Part shown: positions 1 through 9,390 of the stretch, in pieces
Layout of the letters: each line of letters opens with the position of its first letter
Position numbering within the stretch: the first letter of the stretch is position 1
Source of the DNA: Actinernus sp. WN-2022
Taxonomy: Eukaryota; Cnidaria; Anthozoa; Actiniaria; Actinernidae
DNA length: 64,000 bases
NCBI GenBank assembly: GCA_030867875.1
Contig: JAOWCC010000930.1
Span: 248,001-312,000, forward strand
Direction: 5' to 3'
The notes under the pieces: model-generated
What the model was told of the DNA's origin: nothing
The model's database searches: none
What the model saw: only the letters and a program-made list of their open reading frames with translations
Program-made: the position numbers and the translations under genes

Positions 1-670
1 TAAATCCAATAAACTCCTCTCTCGTTTCTTTTTCCTGCTCACTGTCTTCACACAGAAGTTGTTCCACATTATCAAGAATTAACAGTGTTGATTGGGGAAG
101 TTCTTTTAGGTGAGAGAGGATTCTATTCTTGTTAGAGTCCCAAGAAAGAAGTTTAAAACACTCCAGAATTGAAAAGTATACGTTTTTAAGATCTTTTGTA
201 TATCTCAGATCAAATGTAAACTTTGCAAAGTTGTTGCTGTCACAGAACTGTTTGGCCACTTCTTGTGCCAGGATTGTTTTACCAACTCCAGAAACACCGA
301 ACAAGTTCACTCCACGAACAATCTTATTGTTGAAACGTTTCAGTAGTTCCTTGATGTCTTCATCTCTTCCAACTATAAACTTCTTCTTAGGAGGAGCTGT
401 AACTTTGTATTCTTCGATCATCTGCTTCACATCTTGTTTATTCTCAGCGTAAAAGTTATCCAACAAACTGGTTTCACTCTCGTCGATTCGTCCATCTTTC
501 TGCAGCTTTTTTAGCAGTGGGTAAAGATCGTCCTCAGGAAGAGAGACATATTCACTGCCAAGTTTTGTTTTTGATCTGTTTATAAGATCTAATTTTTCTT
601 TCTTGCTAAATTTACTTGAAATGTGTCGTAAAAGTGAATCAAAGTTCGAAGCGGCCATGTCGGCCGCCAT
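1..670 (-). CDS. DED/NB-ARC NLR-like receptor, N-terminal exon (partial)
   Basis: The frame is open on the minus strand from an ATG at 670 (a second in-frame ATG lies at 658) to the window edge, so the C-terminus is missing. Residues about 5-85 (numbered from 658) have the helical pattern of a death effector domain: an N-terminal LLRHIS segment, a DDLYPLLKKL segment, and a final helix ending QDVKQMIEEY. An NB-ARC nucleotide-binding domain follows, with the Walker A motif GVSGVGKT near residue 120 and a Walker B-like LLILDN near residue 190. Known family members are cytosolic innate-immune or apoptotic ATPases that oligomerise through their N-terminal domain. The LRR, TPR or WD40 sensor expected downstream lies outside the window. 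The first ATG sits inside a CAAGATGGCGGC motif, which resembles a YY1-type start-site element. DED is inferred from pattern; CARD or death domain is possible. The NB-ARC call is firm. Confidence 0.8.
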   Translation of the reverse strand, partial: MAADMAASNFDSLLRHISSKFSKKEKLDLINRSKTKLGSEYVSLPEDDLYPLLKKLQKDGRIDESETSLLDNFYAENKQDVKQMIEEYKVTAPPKKKFIVGRDEDIKELLKRFNNKIVRGVNLFGVSGVGKTILAQEVAKQFCDSNNFAKFTFDLRYTKDLKNVYFSILECFKLLSWDSNKNRILSHLKELPQSTLLILDNVEQLLCEDSEQEKETREEFIGF

Positions 671-756
671 CTTGGCTGTGCTGATAGGGGACTGGGACGA
701 ACGACAACGAGCCGATCATTCAGCACGGGCTGCCTGTGGCGAGCCGCGCTATTTAA

Positions 757-1257
757 AGGGGAACTGAACCCTAAATCAATCCGACGACTATACAAACTTG
801 TGTTCAAGAGAAATATGTTCTGCTATTTTATTTCTTTGTGGTGCACGTCTAAACAGAGGAAATACGTTTTGAAGGTCGAAAAATAACCGATTCTCCGCTG
901 ATAAAGCTAGTTTGTGTGGCGGCTCTATTCCGGCAGTGTATTTTCCCCGCATCGTACGTCATGCATACCAAGGAAAAAACAACCACACCTTCAGCACAAA
1001 GAAAGCACAATAGTGCGCAATTATGAGTCGTTATCCATCTATCCAAAGCCGAGAACAACATGACAAACTAATTTATTTACCCTATCGTACGTCACAGATT
1101 ACAGGAATTGAGCCGTCTGTACAGCGGCGGTTGGGAGGAAGATTTGCAGATTTTCTTTCCTTTGACGCAAAACACTGTAAAATAAATGTTGGTATGAGTC
1201 TTTTCATGTTTAGATCTACTCATTGAGCTAAATTTGATTTTAGGGTTCAGTTCTCCT
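757..1257. mobile_element. TTAA-flanked MITE
   Basis: Inverted ends (AGGGGAACTGAACCCTAAA and its near-complement, one mismatch) are bounded on both sides by TTAA (753-756 and 1258-1261). TTAA targets are typical of piggyBac and Kolobok transposons. The 501 bp interior holds no convincing protein, so it is probably non-autonomous. It lies just upstream of the NLR-like gene. Confidence 0.65.
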
Positions 1258-1261
1258 TTAA

Positions 1262-1904
1262 CAATCGCATACATTTTGCCATTATCCGTACTCTTATGTT
1301 GATCATAGAAACTGACCATAGCATTAAGACCACAGAGAAGAATAAGCACTGAATCCTAGAAACTGAATCGTAACTCAATCCCAGTGACTTGAAAGTGTCA
1401 CAGAAAAAAAACCACTTCAGCTTACTTTATACCTGACGGAAATAAAAATACAAGATTCGCTTAGAGATTCTGAAATATGAAAAAACTACACTAAGATTTG
1501 CCGGTCAATCTTTAATCGTTAATCATATATATACTCCTAAAACAGTAAGACTATACTAGGAGTAAGTTACAAGCTTGTTTATAAATTTCGCAAAGGATGG
1601 TGGTTAATTTATAAAGCATTAATATACTTTGAAAACCATTTAGAATTTGTTCCCCGTACAAGCCCACACCGCGGCAAAACGGTATGCTCCGCTGGCCGAA
1701 AGAAAGAAGGCTCTGCTATCAAATACAAATTACCGAGGGCTTTTAAAAACATTTTTAGTAAATAATTTTATAACTTAGTGAACTCACAGTGAATTACAAA
1801 TTAAGAAAACTTCAACCTGTCTTAGGCTTATCTTTTAAGTAGTTTTCTAATTTTGACAAAACAGTTCATAAATGGATACTTTTAAGCAGAAATTTTAAAA
1901 TCAC
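1262..1904. other. Unassigned AT-rich stretch
   Basis: I see no coding pattern, terminal repeat or RNA gene here. It may be intergenic DNA or the remains of an old insertion. Confidence 0.4.
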
Positions 1905-2079
1905 GAGTATGTGCTTTAGTTTTCGCGGGAAACTGGGGGCGGCCACGCGCTGACAAGAAATAGCAAATACGCATGCGCGTGACGTTTTGCCGCGGTGTGG
2001 TACAAGGCTAGTTCGCTGCGGCAGCAAAAAATAGCCAATCAGATTGCGAGAAAATTGGCGTTGTTGTAAAATCATAGTT
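1905..2079. repeat. Interspersed repeat, left part of interrupted copy
   Basis: This segment matches 43718-43883 closely, sharing a GC-rich core with TACGCATGCGCGTGACGTTT. The copy resumes at 8451 after the recombinase retrotransposon. The uninterrupted copy near 43.7-43.9 kb serves as the empty site. Confidence 0.7.
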
Positions 2080-2080
2080 G

Positions 2081-2172
2081 TATCTCGGAACGAATACAAA
2101 TCATTTTCAAACTATTTTACATGACACATGTAAAAACAAGTTATTACAGGATGGGCATCTCGTTTATTGCTA
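2081..2172 (-). repeat. B2 terminal repeat
   Basis: About 92 bp, nearly identical to B1 at 2391-2482 and in the same orientation. It is the outermost 3' repeat of the retroelement in its own orientation. Confidence 0.8.
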
Positions 2173-2203
2173 ACAGTTTACATATAGTGCGAAGAACGTA
2201 ACA

Positions 2204-2390
2204 ATATTTTTTAAACAATATGAAAGATAGCTAGAGACACCTTCGAGTGGTATCAACTTACTAAACAACTCATTATATACTGCTCCTTATTCCCCAAGGT
2301 ACATCATAACACCGTGGCACTGGCAACGCCATAACACAACATACGCACACCGATGTGCATTCCAAATCGTTAGAATACAAATGTATTTTC
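2204..2390 (-). repeat. A2 internal repeat
   Basis: A direct copy of A1 at the other end (8272-8450). It lies between B1 and B2 with a linker of about 30 bp on the B2 side. A few bases at the junction with B1 differ from A1. Confidence 0.8.
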
Positions 2391-2482
2391 TATCTCCGAA
2401 CGAATACAAATCATTTTCAAACTATTTTACATGACACATGTAAAAACAAGTTATTACAGGATTGGCATCTCGTTTATTGCTA
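2391..2482 (-). repeat. B1 repeat
   Basis: Direct copy of B2 with only a few differences, starting about 40 bp beyond the stop of the recombinase reading frame. Confidence 0.8.
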
Positions 2483-2524
2483 TAGCAAAATTTTCGTGAT
2501 AAAGAAAGAGATATCGATATTAAT

Positions 2525-3540
2525 CTAACTGAAAATACCCTTAGAAACGGACAGAAGCGAACTAATGTTATCCTCGATGTACCCATCTTTCGCTTTGTCT
2601 GACGTCCATCTGCCATGACATTTAAACATTCTATCAGGAACGCCTGCATTAGCAGCAGCTGTAGCTCCACCAGACCTGAAACTATGTAAACCAAAATTCT
2701 GAGCCGAATAACCCAGCTTAATTAATTAATGCACCTAACATTACTGTCAGAGCTCGAGAATAACTCAAACCTTGATCACACAAGACATACGAACCACTAG
2801 GGACATAACGAAGATTACGAAAAAACGGCAATTCGGACGAGAGATCAATACGAGATTCTTGAACAAACATAGTTAACAATGAAAAAGGACATGGTCGACA
2901 TTATTCTTAGCTAGAATGACTTTAGAACCATCTCTATAAACATCCGTTTTGCTTTTAATGATCGTTAATTCAACAAGACTATCACCAATAAACTGCACGT
3001 CGCAGCAACGCAAGCCAGCAAGCTCGTTGTAACGCAAGAAACCTGAATAGGCAGTTAAGCAAAGTACAGCGGTACGCAATTCTAAAAGACTAGAACTGGG
3101 TTTGGCAAAACACTCACAAATCCTCGAAATCATTTCAGGGGTGACTGGTTCTTTTTTACGGACAGGTTTGGACAAAGCACGCTTGGCCGATTCTAAAATA
3201 TTAGAAACGAGTCCAGACTCACAAGGGTTTTCTAGACCGCACGTTAGATGAGCCAACCGAATCCCTTAAAACGCATATTCCAACACAGAATATGAATTCC
3301 CACTAAGAATTAAGGATTCTAAGTAGAGACATACAGTTAAACTATCAGTAGGCAAACTAGAAAGTTCAAGATATTGGGAAGTCCACAGCTTAAACTTATA
3401 AAAAGCTCTGGAATATCCGTTTGCTGTCGAAGGGGCTTTGGCAGCGACAGACCGCTGGAGCAAACAATTTGCCAAACATCTTAAACTGGGATCCAACAGG
3501 TGGCTCACTTTCAAATTCAAAGCTTTGGTACCTTGTAAAT
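2525..3540 (-). pseudogene. Tyrosine recombinase of the split-repeat retroelement (broken)
   Basis: The N-terminal SAM-like part lies near 3540-3270 and contains STANGYSRAFYKFKLW. The catalytic part starts near 3256. The first catalytic arginine is in GFLRYNELAGL. The second half, at 2700-2525 in another frame, contains HSFR (the H-x-x-R pair), HGRW, and a DGYIEDN segment with the probable nucleophilic tyrosine. The full recombinase signature is therefore still visible. A stop near 3260, several stops around 2740-2870 and frame changes make the copy inactive. In the family this enzyme joins the circular cDNA to the genome without staggered cuts, which agrees with the absence of a target duplication. 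It is the last gene before the B1-A2-B2 repeats. Confidence 0.82.
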
Positions 3541-3684
3541 AAAACAAGGAAAATATATAGTGAGATACACAATTGAGCAAATTTGAACAGTACAGTTTAA
3601 TAACAATAATAAAGCCCATAGGCAAACTTACTAAAAATTGTATTATTATTATTTATTATTATTATTTATTATTATTATATTACG

Positions 3685-3900
3685 AAACCACTGTTCCTTA
3701 TGACTATAATTATTACTAATAACGCCACCTAGCCCATCGGCTATAACGCAACCACTGTTCCTTATGACTATAATCATTACTAATAAAGCCACCTAGCCCA
3801 ATGGCTATAGCGCAACCACTGTTGCTAGTGCATGACTGTAATAAATACTTATAATTAACTTTAAGCTCATCGGTAATAACACCACCACTGTTGCTAATGA
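3685..3900. repeat. 64-bp tandem repeat
   Basis: Three to four degrading copies of a unit of about 64 bp, recognisable by AACCACTGTTCCTTATGACT at 3686 and 3750 and a diverged copy at 3814. It follows an ATT-rich microsatellite at 3635-3680 and lies between the RNase H and recombinase regions. Confidence 0.7.
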
Positions 3901-4019
3901 AAATAAATAATAACAATAATTATGAATGGACGAACAAAAATGACAAAAAGAAAATTTAATGCTAATTTAACTAAATCGTGAACCGTCAATCCTAATAAAG
4001 AGAACAGCCGTGTCAAAGT

Positions 4020-5101
4020 TCTCCGAACCAAAAAGCGACTCTTGGTTAGAACCGTGAACAAAAACATCAGCACTTTAATTGTCGAACTATATAACAGTCA
4101 ACGACAAATGGGTTAAAAAACCCTAAGCCGTCTACCAAATAACGCCAAAAAATTGACGAAGGCCAGTATGGAACTACAATAACGCCTTGACATTGGCAAA
4201 AAAGCACATGCAAAATAACCTGAGGCATTAATCGAACAGGCGGAACAAGCCAGCAAAATTCACCTGCCCACTGATGTGACAACGAATCAACACCTAACGA
4301 GCCAGGGTTGTAAAATAGAGAATAAAATCGAGCAACCTTGGTATTACTAGAACTAGCAAAACAATCTAGCGTAAAGGAACCCCAACAAGCAGCTGCAAGG
4401 TCAAAATAATGATCTTTAACTCGTCAATCTTCGTAATCAATAATGCGGCTTAACAAATCTGCTTGTTCGTTGCAAGACCTCGGGATTCAATCCACACTAA
4501 CCTGAAGATTTATCTCTTTAGCAAAAAGGAAAATATCTAGAGCTAACTTTTGAAGTTGAACTTTGTTGCTGCCGGACTGAACGATATACGAAACAGCCTG
4601 GTTGTCAGTATACCACTTAACGGTTTTATTACGAAGAAAAGAAGAAAAACTCGTCAAGCCATAAAAAATCGAATAAAGCTCTCTCCAGGTAAACTCTGAC
4701 ACATTTCAACGCTGCTCCAATTCTTGTGTGAAATAGGAATACCATTCATTGAAATGAAAGAAGCACAGCCGACATGGCTAGCGTCCGAAAAAACTATTGT
4801 AGACGGAATATGTATAACTTTAGTTAATGACCTGAAGTTAAGTTTTTCTAAATGCGAATCCCAGAAAGACAACTCTGACTTAGAAGCGGATCTATAATCA
4901 CAGGAGAATCCCATCCGACACGTTGTTCAACCAACCTGTGTAAAGACTTGGACAATAATAAGACCATTAACACGAGCAATTTCCCAGGCATGAATGGAAA
5001 TCAGAATGAACACCAAAACAGTCATCCAGATATACCACGATTTTAATTGCTTGACTGCGCCAATGCTTAACAAGCGGTGTCATAACTTTAGTGAAAATGT
5101 A
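4020..5101 (-). pseudogene. Reverse transcriptase end, RNase H and linker of the retroelement (broken)
   Basis: This resumes the reverse transcriptase that ends at 6826, after removal of the LINE. Near 5100-5020 it reads IFTKVMTPLVKHW and then VVYLDD, the catalytic YxDD box. The RNase H domain (4914-4430) follows: VFSDASHVG carries the first aspartate, a TWRELYSI segment the glutamate, and WYTDNQAVSYI the next aspartate. Downstream (4282-4067) WAGEFCWLVPPVRLMPQV and VVPYWPS match the region that usually follows RNase H in DIRS and Ngaro polyproteins. Several stops and frame shifts interrupt the frame. The domain order supports the DIRS-order assignment rather than Gypsy or Copia. Confidence 0.75.
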
Positions 5102-5109
5102 AGGACCAG

Positions 5110-6817
5110 ATAGATAGATAGATAGATCGATCGTTTATTACAAATATTTCTCACTGAATTACGGAGATTTACATTAATATGGTTCTAGATAAGTTAACTA
5201 AGTTTTAAGAAGGATATACTATATACTACTCTAATTAAACTAATGCTATATTACAATAAAAACATTCTAAATACATCGATTGTAGTTACTTACAATTGTT
5301 ATTGTAATCGTTTGCGCCCGATATTATAAAGGTGTTTCTATATCTATTAGTTCTACATGATGGTATACACATAGGATTTCTACTCCTTAAGGTAACAGTT
5401 GGGCGCGTTGCATTAAACGGTAGGAGGCCATATAGATTTCCCTCTGGATGCGACAGTATCCTCCGAAATAAACTCTGGCAGAGTTGTGACCTACGGTCTG
5501 CAAGGCTACATAGACCAGAAAAGGTAAGCTGGTCAGAGTACGAAAGATCGTATCCATATATAATGCGTAGGGCTCGGCGTTTTTGTATTCGTTCAATTGA
5601 ACAGCTAAGATAATTTGGGAGACTATAATGAAATACCGGGCTGGCATATAACAACACAGATTGAATACAGGCAGTATAAAATTGGACAAGTTCGTCTGCA
5701 GAAACATTAGCGCGCTTAAGCTGAACTAGGAAGTATAGTCTCTTTGACGCTTTTTTTATGGTGTCCGAAATATGAGAGTTCCATTTAAGATTATTCTGTA
5801 ATGTTACACCTAGAATTTTAATTTCGTCCACTTCACCAAGAGTTGCCTCCCCTACCGTAACGGTGTCATAAATTCTCGGTGTTCTAGAGAACGAGATTTT
5901 GAGTTCTTTACATTTCTTTGGATGCAATTCAAATCTGTTCTCTTTAGACCACTGATCTACACGATTAATTATCTCCTGTGCGTGGCTGCATTCGTTCTTT
6001 TTTATTACTTCGTGAATCGTGGTATCGTCTACATATTTGAAAATACCATTTGCGGATGGGGCATTCAGATCATTGATCATAACTATGAATAGCCAGGGGC
6101 CTAATTTGGTACCCTGAGGTACCCCTGCCGGCACTGACTCGCACTCTGAGAAGCAATCACTTGCAAGCTTAACACGTTGGCGCCTATTCGATAGAAAATC
6201 GCAAATCCAGTTCAGAATATGCGGGTTTATACCGTAGTTGGCGAGCTTATTAATTAATAGGGTGTGGTCGATCAGATCAAAAGTTTTCCGGTAATCTAAG
6301 GCAAAAACTCTGACATCATTCCCTGACCCATCGGTTGCTTTGGACCAATGGTGTATCATGCTTATCAAGGCGTGACTGGTTGACAGGTTAGGGATACACC
6401 AAAACTGGTCAGGACCAATGTGCTTGAGCACCGCCAGTTTTACGTGAGCCTGCACTACAAAATCTTCAGCCACTTTAGATAGAGTTGGTGTTAACGAAAT
6501 AGGCCTTACGCCTAGTCTTTTGTGATATCTTTAACATGTGTTACTTTCGGGAGCGGAGTGATATTCGCACTCTTCCATAAAAGAGGCAGTTTTTCCTCTC
6601 TAAGGGTGGAATTAATAATTGATGTCACCGGTACGGTCAATATATACGAATACTCCTTTAAGACCAGTTCGGGATATCATCTGGGCCATTCGCTTTGCCA
6701 GCACAGATTCTATTTAACTGGGCTGTTACAGACTCAAGGGATACCAAAGGCTGGACAGCATCGCTTGAGTCGAACCGTGTGTCTGCGACTAAAGGTTGAT
6801 AAGACTGTTGGGGCTCT
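5110..6817 (-). mobile_element. 5'-truncated LINE nested in the retroelement RT
   Basis: A minus-strand non-LTR retrotransposon fragment flanked by 8-bp duplications AGGACCAG (5102-5109 and 6818-6825). Its 3' end carries a (GATA)n-type microsatellite tail at 5109-5130 instead of poly(A), as in many CR1/L2-like LINEs. It is truncated at the 5' end and interrupts the host RT between the LPFGLST motif and the IFTK motif. Confidence 0.87.
5286..6770 (-). pseudogene. LINE reverse transcriptase (CR1/jockey-like), partial
   Basis: RT motifs in order: ANGPDDIPNW (upstream, near 6690), an RPISLTPTLSK segment, YRKTFDLIDHTLL carrying the first catalytic aspartate, GVPQGTKLGPWLF, and FKYVDDTTIH, where YVDD replaces the more common YADD. 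The thumb and C-terminal region (ILGVTLQNNLKWNSHI) follow to 5286. A frameshift near 6505 separates the upstream motif from the main 395-residue frame. The endonuclease and ORF1 are absent because of 5' truncation. The protein would copy LINE RNA at a nicked target; this copy cannot move by itself. Confidence 0.85.
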
Positions 6818-6825
6818 AGGACCAG

Positions 6826-7316
6826 TAGAAAGACCGAAGGGTAAAACTGTGAACTTAAAATATTTTAAGAGTGCCAGAAAGGAACCACGAAAAACCTAAG
6901 AACGACTGATCAGGCTCGTAAATTTCAATATGGTGATAACCGGATTTGATGTCAAAAGAAAAAGCCCAGAAACACGTTCGTTGTAAAAGTACAATAAGCA
7001 TCGAGTTAGCATCTTCAAACTTAATTTTAGATTTCTTAACAAAACAATTTACATGTCTGAGATCGAGAATCAGCCGTTTCTTACCGCTAGACTGAATAGA
7101 AACTGAAAGAGGATTAATAACAAAAGGAGGACAAGGACACTCAATTACCGAGCCTAGATTGACTAATTCTAGAATGGCCTTGGAAACAAATGCAGGATAC
7201 TGTAAAGCAGATTTATTATTACGCAGAAAAATGGAAGGCGGCGTGTGGTAGAATGGAATCTTATAACCTAAAGCAATATTATCAAGAATAAAATAGAGGC
7301 TCCAATAGACTCCCAA
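6826..7316 (-). pseudogene. Reverse transcriptase, first half, of the retroelement
   Basis: It carries RLILDLRHVNCFV (RT motif 1-2 region), then WAFSFDIKSGYHHIEI with the first catalytic aspartate, then FLGFSW and LPFGLST. The FDIKSGYHHI form is characteristic of DIRS-order RT. The frame breaks just past the FLGFSW motif, and the rest of the domain resumes at 5101 beyond the LINE. It lies downstream of gag in the element's own direction, with about 150 bp of apparently non-coding sequence between them. Confidence 0.82.
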
Positions 7317-7463
7317 AAGGGATAACTAGCCCTTAACCTTCCTTTTACTATATATGACTGAATCTGATCCTTCTATGTATTCTGCATAACTAGGGACAGT
7401 AATATCTTATCAGGTTCATTGTCATTACAGTTAAGTTGAATTCAAGATCGTACTCATCTTCAT

Positions 7464-8273
7464 CTAAACTTTGGAGGGCAGAGAAGTGCTTAGGATGCAA
7501 GCTGGCTTGAGCTCAGTTGTGTTAGTGGATGTGCTTGTACGGAAGGGGCGATTGAATGAACTGGAAAAACAGGGGTTAGCCCAGTGGCCACGTTGCCCAC
7601 AGGAGAAGCACTTGTCAGCATTTTGGTTGGCTCGAGATTGAACACGAAATGGCTGCTTGAAAGGCAAAGAAGAGTGAGGAACTTGAAAAGTGTTAAGAGG
7701 CTGAGACTGTGGTGGTGCGCGTTGAAAACGCGACGGAGTCTGTGAAGGACGCCTTTGATCCTGCTTCTTGCTCTTAATCTTCGAAAGAGCTCGTTTCTCA
7801 GCGGACCGTAGTTTCTTTTCGTCTTCGGAATCGTCAGCAAGGTCGTCTGATTCGTACTCCTCGACCGCAGCTCAACCGGCTGGACTTTTATCGGCAAAAC
7901 GTATGGACTTAATTCGTTTCTGATGAAGGGACTTGGCATTCTCGATAGCGGAATTAACTGCAGACAGGTCACCTCCCAACAAATCAGAAGAAGCTTGCTC
8001 AATAACACCAAGCAGGTTGACGTTAAATTCATATTGCAGTCTGTTTCCCTTGTACTTGAAGGAACTAACTGCTTTACTCTCGAGTTTCAACTTCTTGATT
8101 TCGGACTGAGAAGTACTCTCGTGCTGGTTAAGCTTAAGCTTAAACTCCTCAAATTTAGAGACCAGCTTCGAATCTAACAAATTAGTAATAAGAGAGAGGG
8201 TATCTTCATTGGACAAACCACTTGATTCTCCACGAACAAGAGGTATACCACGACGTTCTTCACTATCGGACAT
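7464..8273 (-). pseudogene. Gag-like protein with zinc knuckle
   Basis: Starts at an ATG exactly at the inner edge of A1 (8273, MSDSEERRG). A charged helical N-terminal half is followed by EYESDDLADDSEDE and a basic stretch. A CCHC zinc knuckle (CFSCGQRGHWANPC, C-x2-C-x4-H-x4-C) lies near 7620. A single in-frame stop near 7871 splits the reading frame; otherwise it is open to 7464. In DIRS and Ngaro elements this first ORF binds element RNA in the cytoplasmic particle. The same gag family is recognisable in the second element near 31.2 kb. Confidence 0.75.
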
Positions 8274-8450
8274 ATTTTTTAAACAATATGAAAGATAGCT
8301 AGAGACACCTTCGAGTGGTATCAACTAGCTAAACAACTCATTATATACTGCTCCTTATTCCCCAAGGTACATCATAACACCGTGGCACTGGCAACGCCTT
8401 AACACAACATACGCACACCGATGTGCATTCCAAATCGTTAGAAAATACAT
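8272..8450 (-). repeat. A1 terminal repeat
   Basis: About 179 bp at the 5' end of the retroelement, nearly identical to A2 at 2204-2390. It ends at the gag start codon and probably holds the promoter, although no TATA box is obvious. Confidence 0.8.
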
Positions 8451-8495
8451 TTCCACTAAGCCCCGCCCTCCTTAGTTACTGTTGCTACGCTCTAC
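8451..8495. repeat. Interspersed repeat, right part of interrupted copy
   Basis: TTCCACTAAGCCCCGCCCTC and the bases after it continue the repeat that stopped at 2079. They match 43884-43925. Confidence 0.7.
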
Positions 8496-8775
8496 CATGC
8501 ACAATATCTGCGCAATATTCAGTCGCTTAGTCTTTTTAAATCTTCACTTAAAACGTATATTTTTAAATTTGCTTTTAATTTATAGTCTTTTTATAATAAT
8601 TTTAATTGAGATATTTTAATGTATTTAATTAACTTGTTGTAATTTAATATATATATATTTTTATTATTCCTTTTGTAGTAATCGTAATGTAATGCGCTTT
8701 TGATCATTTTATGCGAAAGGGCGCAATAGAAATTATTATTATAATAATTCCTAACGATAATCATAGAAATAATAC
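8496..8775. other. AT-rich spacer
   Basis: Very AT-rich sequence with no gene, terminal repeat or RNA structure that I recognise. Bases 8750-8790 recur at 21195-21230 and may mark the end of the Penelope-like element. Confidence 0.35.
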
Positions 8776-8849
8776 AATCATTCAATAATTAAACAAGTCC
8801 AAGGACTACAGAAAAGCTGATCGAACAACGTATATAGAGAGAATTCTAC

Positions 8850-8927
8850 GATATTTCGGCTGGCCAAACCAGCCTTCTTCAGGTAGATCTTACAAATGAC
8901 TATTTCACAATGGCAAGTATAAATATC
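8850..8927 (-). ncRNA. Hammerhead-ribozyme-like core in Penelope 3' sequence
   Basis: On the minus strand CTGAAGA (8882-8876, consensus CUGANGA) is followed by a perfect GGCTGG/CCAGCC hairpin and then GAAA (8857-8854). TATC after GAAA can pair with an upstream GATA (8927-8924), giving a short stem III. I could not find a convincing stem I. Penelope-like elements are known to carry hammerhead ribozymes in their terminal repeats, so the location is right, but activity is uncertain. Confidence 0.42.
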
Positions 8928-9022
8928 AAGGTGATTACACAATCTAAGAGGAAAAAGGAAATGACGTAAGTAAAAATATGGATTTGAGATAACATAAAAA
9001 TACGGGTCTACAAGATAACATA

Positions 9023-9381
9023 TTAAGTTTCATCACGTTTGTTCATGCCGAGAGGTTCGAGAGTTTTAGCTATGTCGATAAGATATGACTCTCTGGCTTT
9101 AAGAATAGAGTCTCGCGAAGAATAAATTATTTCTAAGGGGATAATTTGCATGTCAGTATTAGAATGGTTAGAGCAGGAAAGGAAATGTTCAGAAACTGTG
9201 GTGGGTTTATATTTAATATTAAATTTGTCAACTGCTCGTCTGTGTTCATTAAATCGGTCTTTGAGCCGTCGTTTAGTTTCACCGATGTATTGTAAGCGGC
9301 AGCGATTGCATTGTACCATGTAGATAACGTTACTAGTGTTACATGTGATATGTGACTTAATGAAACGGGTTTCTCCGGTGG
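9023..9381 (-). pseudogene. GIY-YIG endonuclease domain of Penelope-like element
   Basis: The frame reads STGETRFI, then ITCNTSNVIYMVQCNRC, then QYIGETKRRLKDRFNEHR. These are the two GIY-YIG strands (here VIYMVQC and QYIGET), the catalytic arginine segment and the EHR helix. The frame ends with a stop at 9023. Penelope-like elements fuse this nuclease to a reverse transcriptase. The fusion is broken here, because the next upstream codons lie across the 10.4 kb insertion at 19823. The RT itself is absent because of 5' truncation. Confidence 0.85.
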
Positions 9382-9390
9382 AAGAAAAAG

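Larger units (their letters stand above)
2080..8450 (-). mobile_element. Split-direct-repeat tyrosine-recombinase retrotransposon (Ngaro/PAT-like, DIRS order)
   Basis: Read on the minus strand the order is A1 repeat (8450-8272), gag with a zinc knuckle, reverse transcriptase, RNase H, tyrosine recombinase, B1 (2482-2391), A2 (2390-2204), B2 (2172-2081). A1-ORFs-B1-A2-B2 is the split direct repeat layout known from the PAT and Ngaro groups of the DIRS order. There is no integrase, protease or DDE transposase. Comparison with the uninterrupted repeat near 43.88 kb shows the element entered a TT junction without a target duplication, as expected for recombinase-mediated integration of a circular intermediate. 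Every ORF has stops or frameshifts and a LINE interrupts the RT, so this copy is dead. I did not recognise the methyltransferase domain of DIRS-1 proper, which favours Ngaro or PAT, but the exact clade is unresolved. Confidence 0.85.
8776..9381 (-). mobile_element. Penelope-like element, 3' part
   Basis: Contains the GIY-YIG endonuclease end of the Penelope ORF and about 240 bp of 3' sequence. Its upstream half is at 19823-20127, beyond the 10.4 kb insertion. The two halves meet in one reading frame when one copy of the 9-bp duplication is counted. Confidence 0.82.

Noticed and set aside
129..452. Plus-strand frame of 107 codons at the left edge
   Set aside because: It is the antisense shadow of the NB-ARC coding frame.
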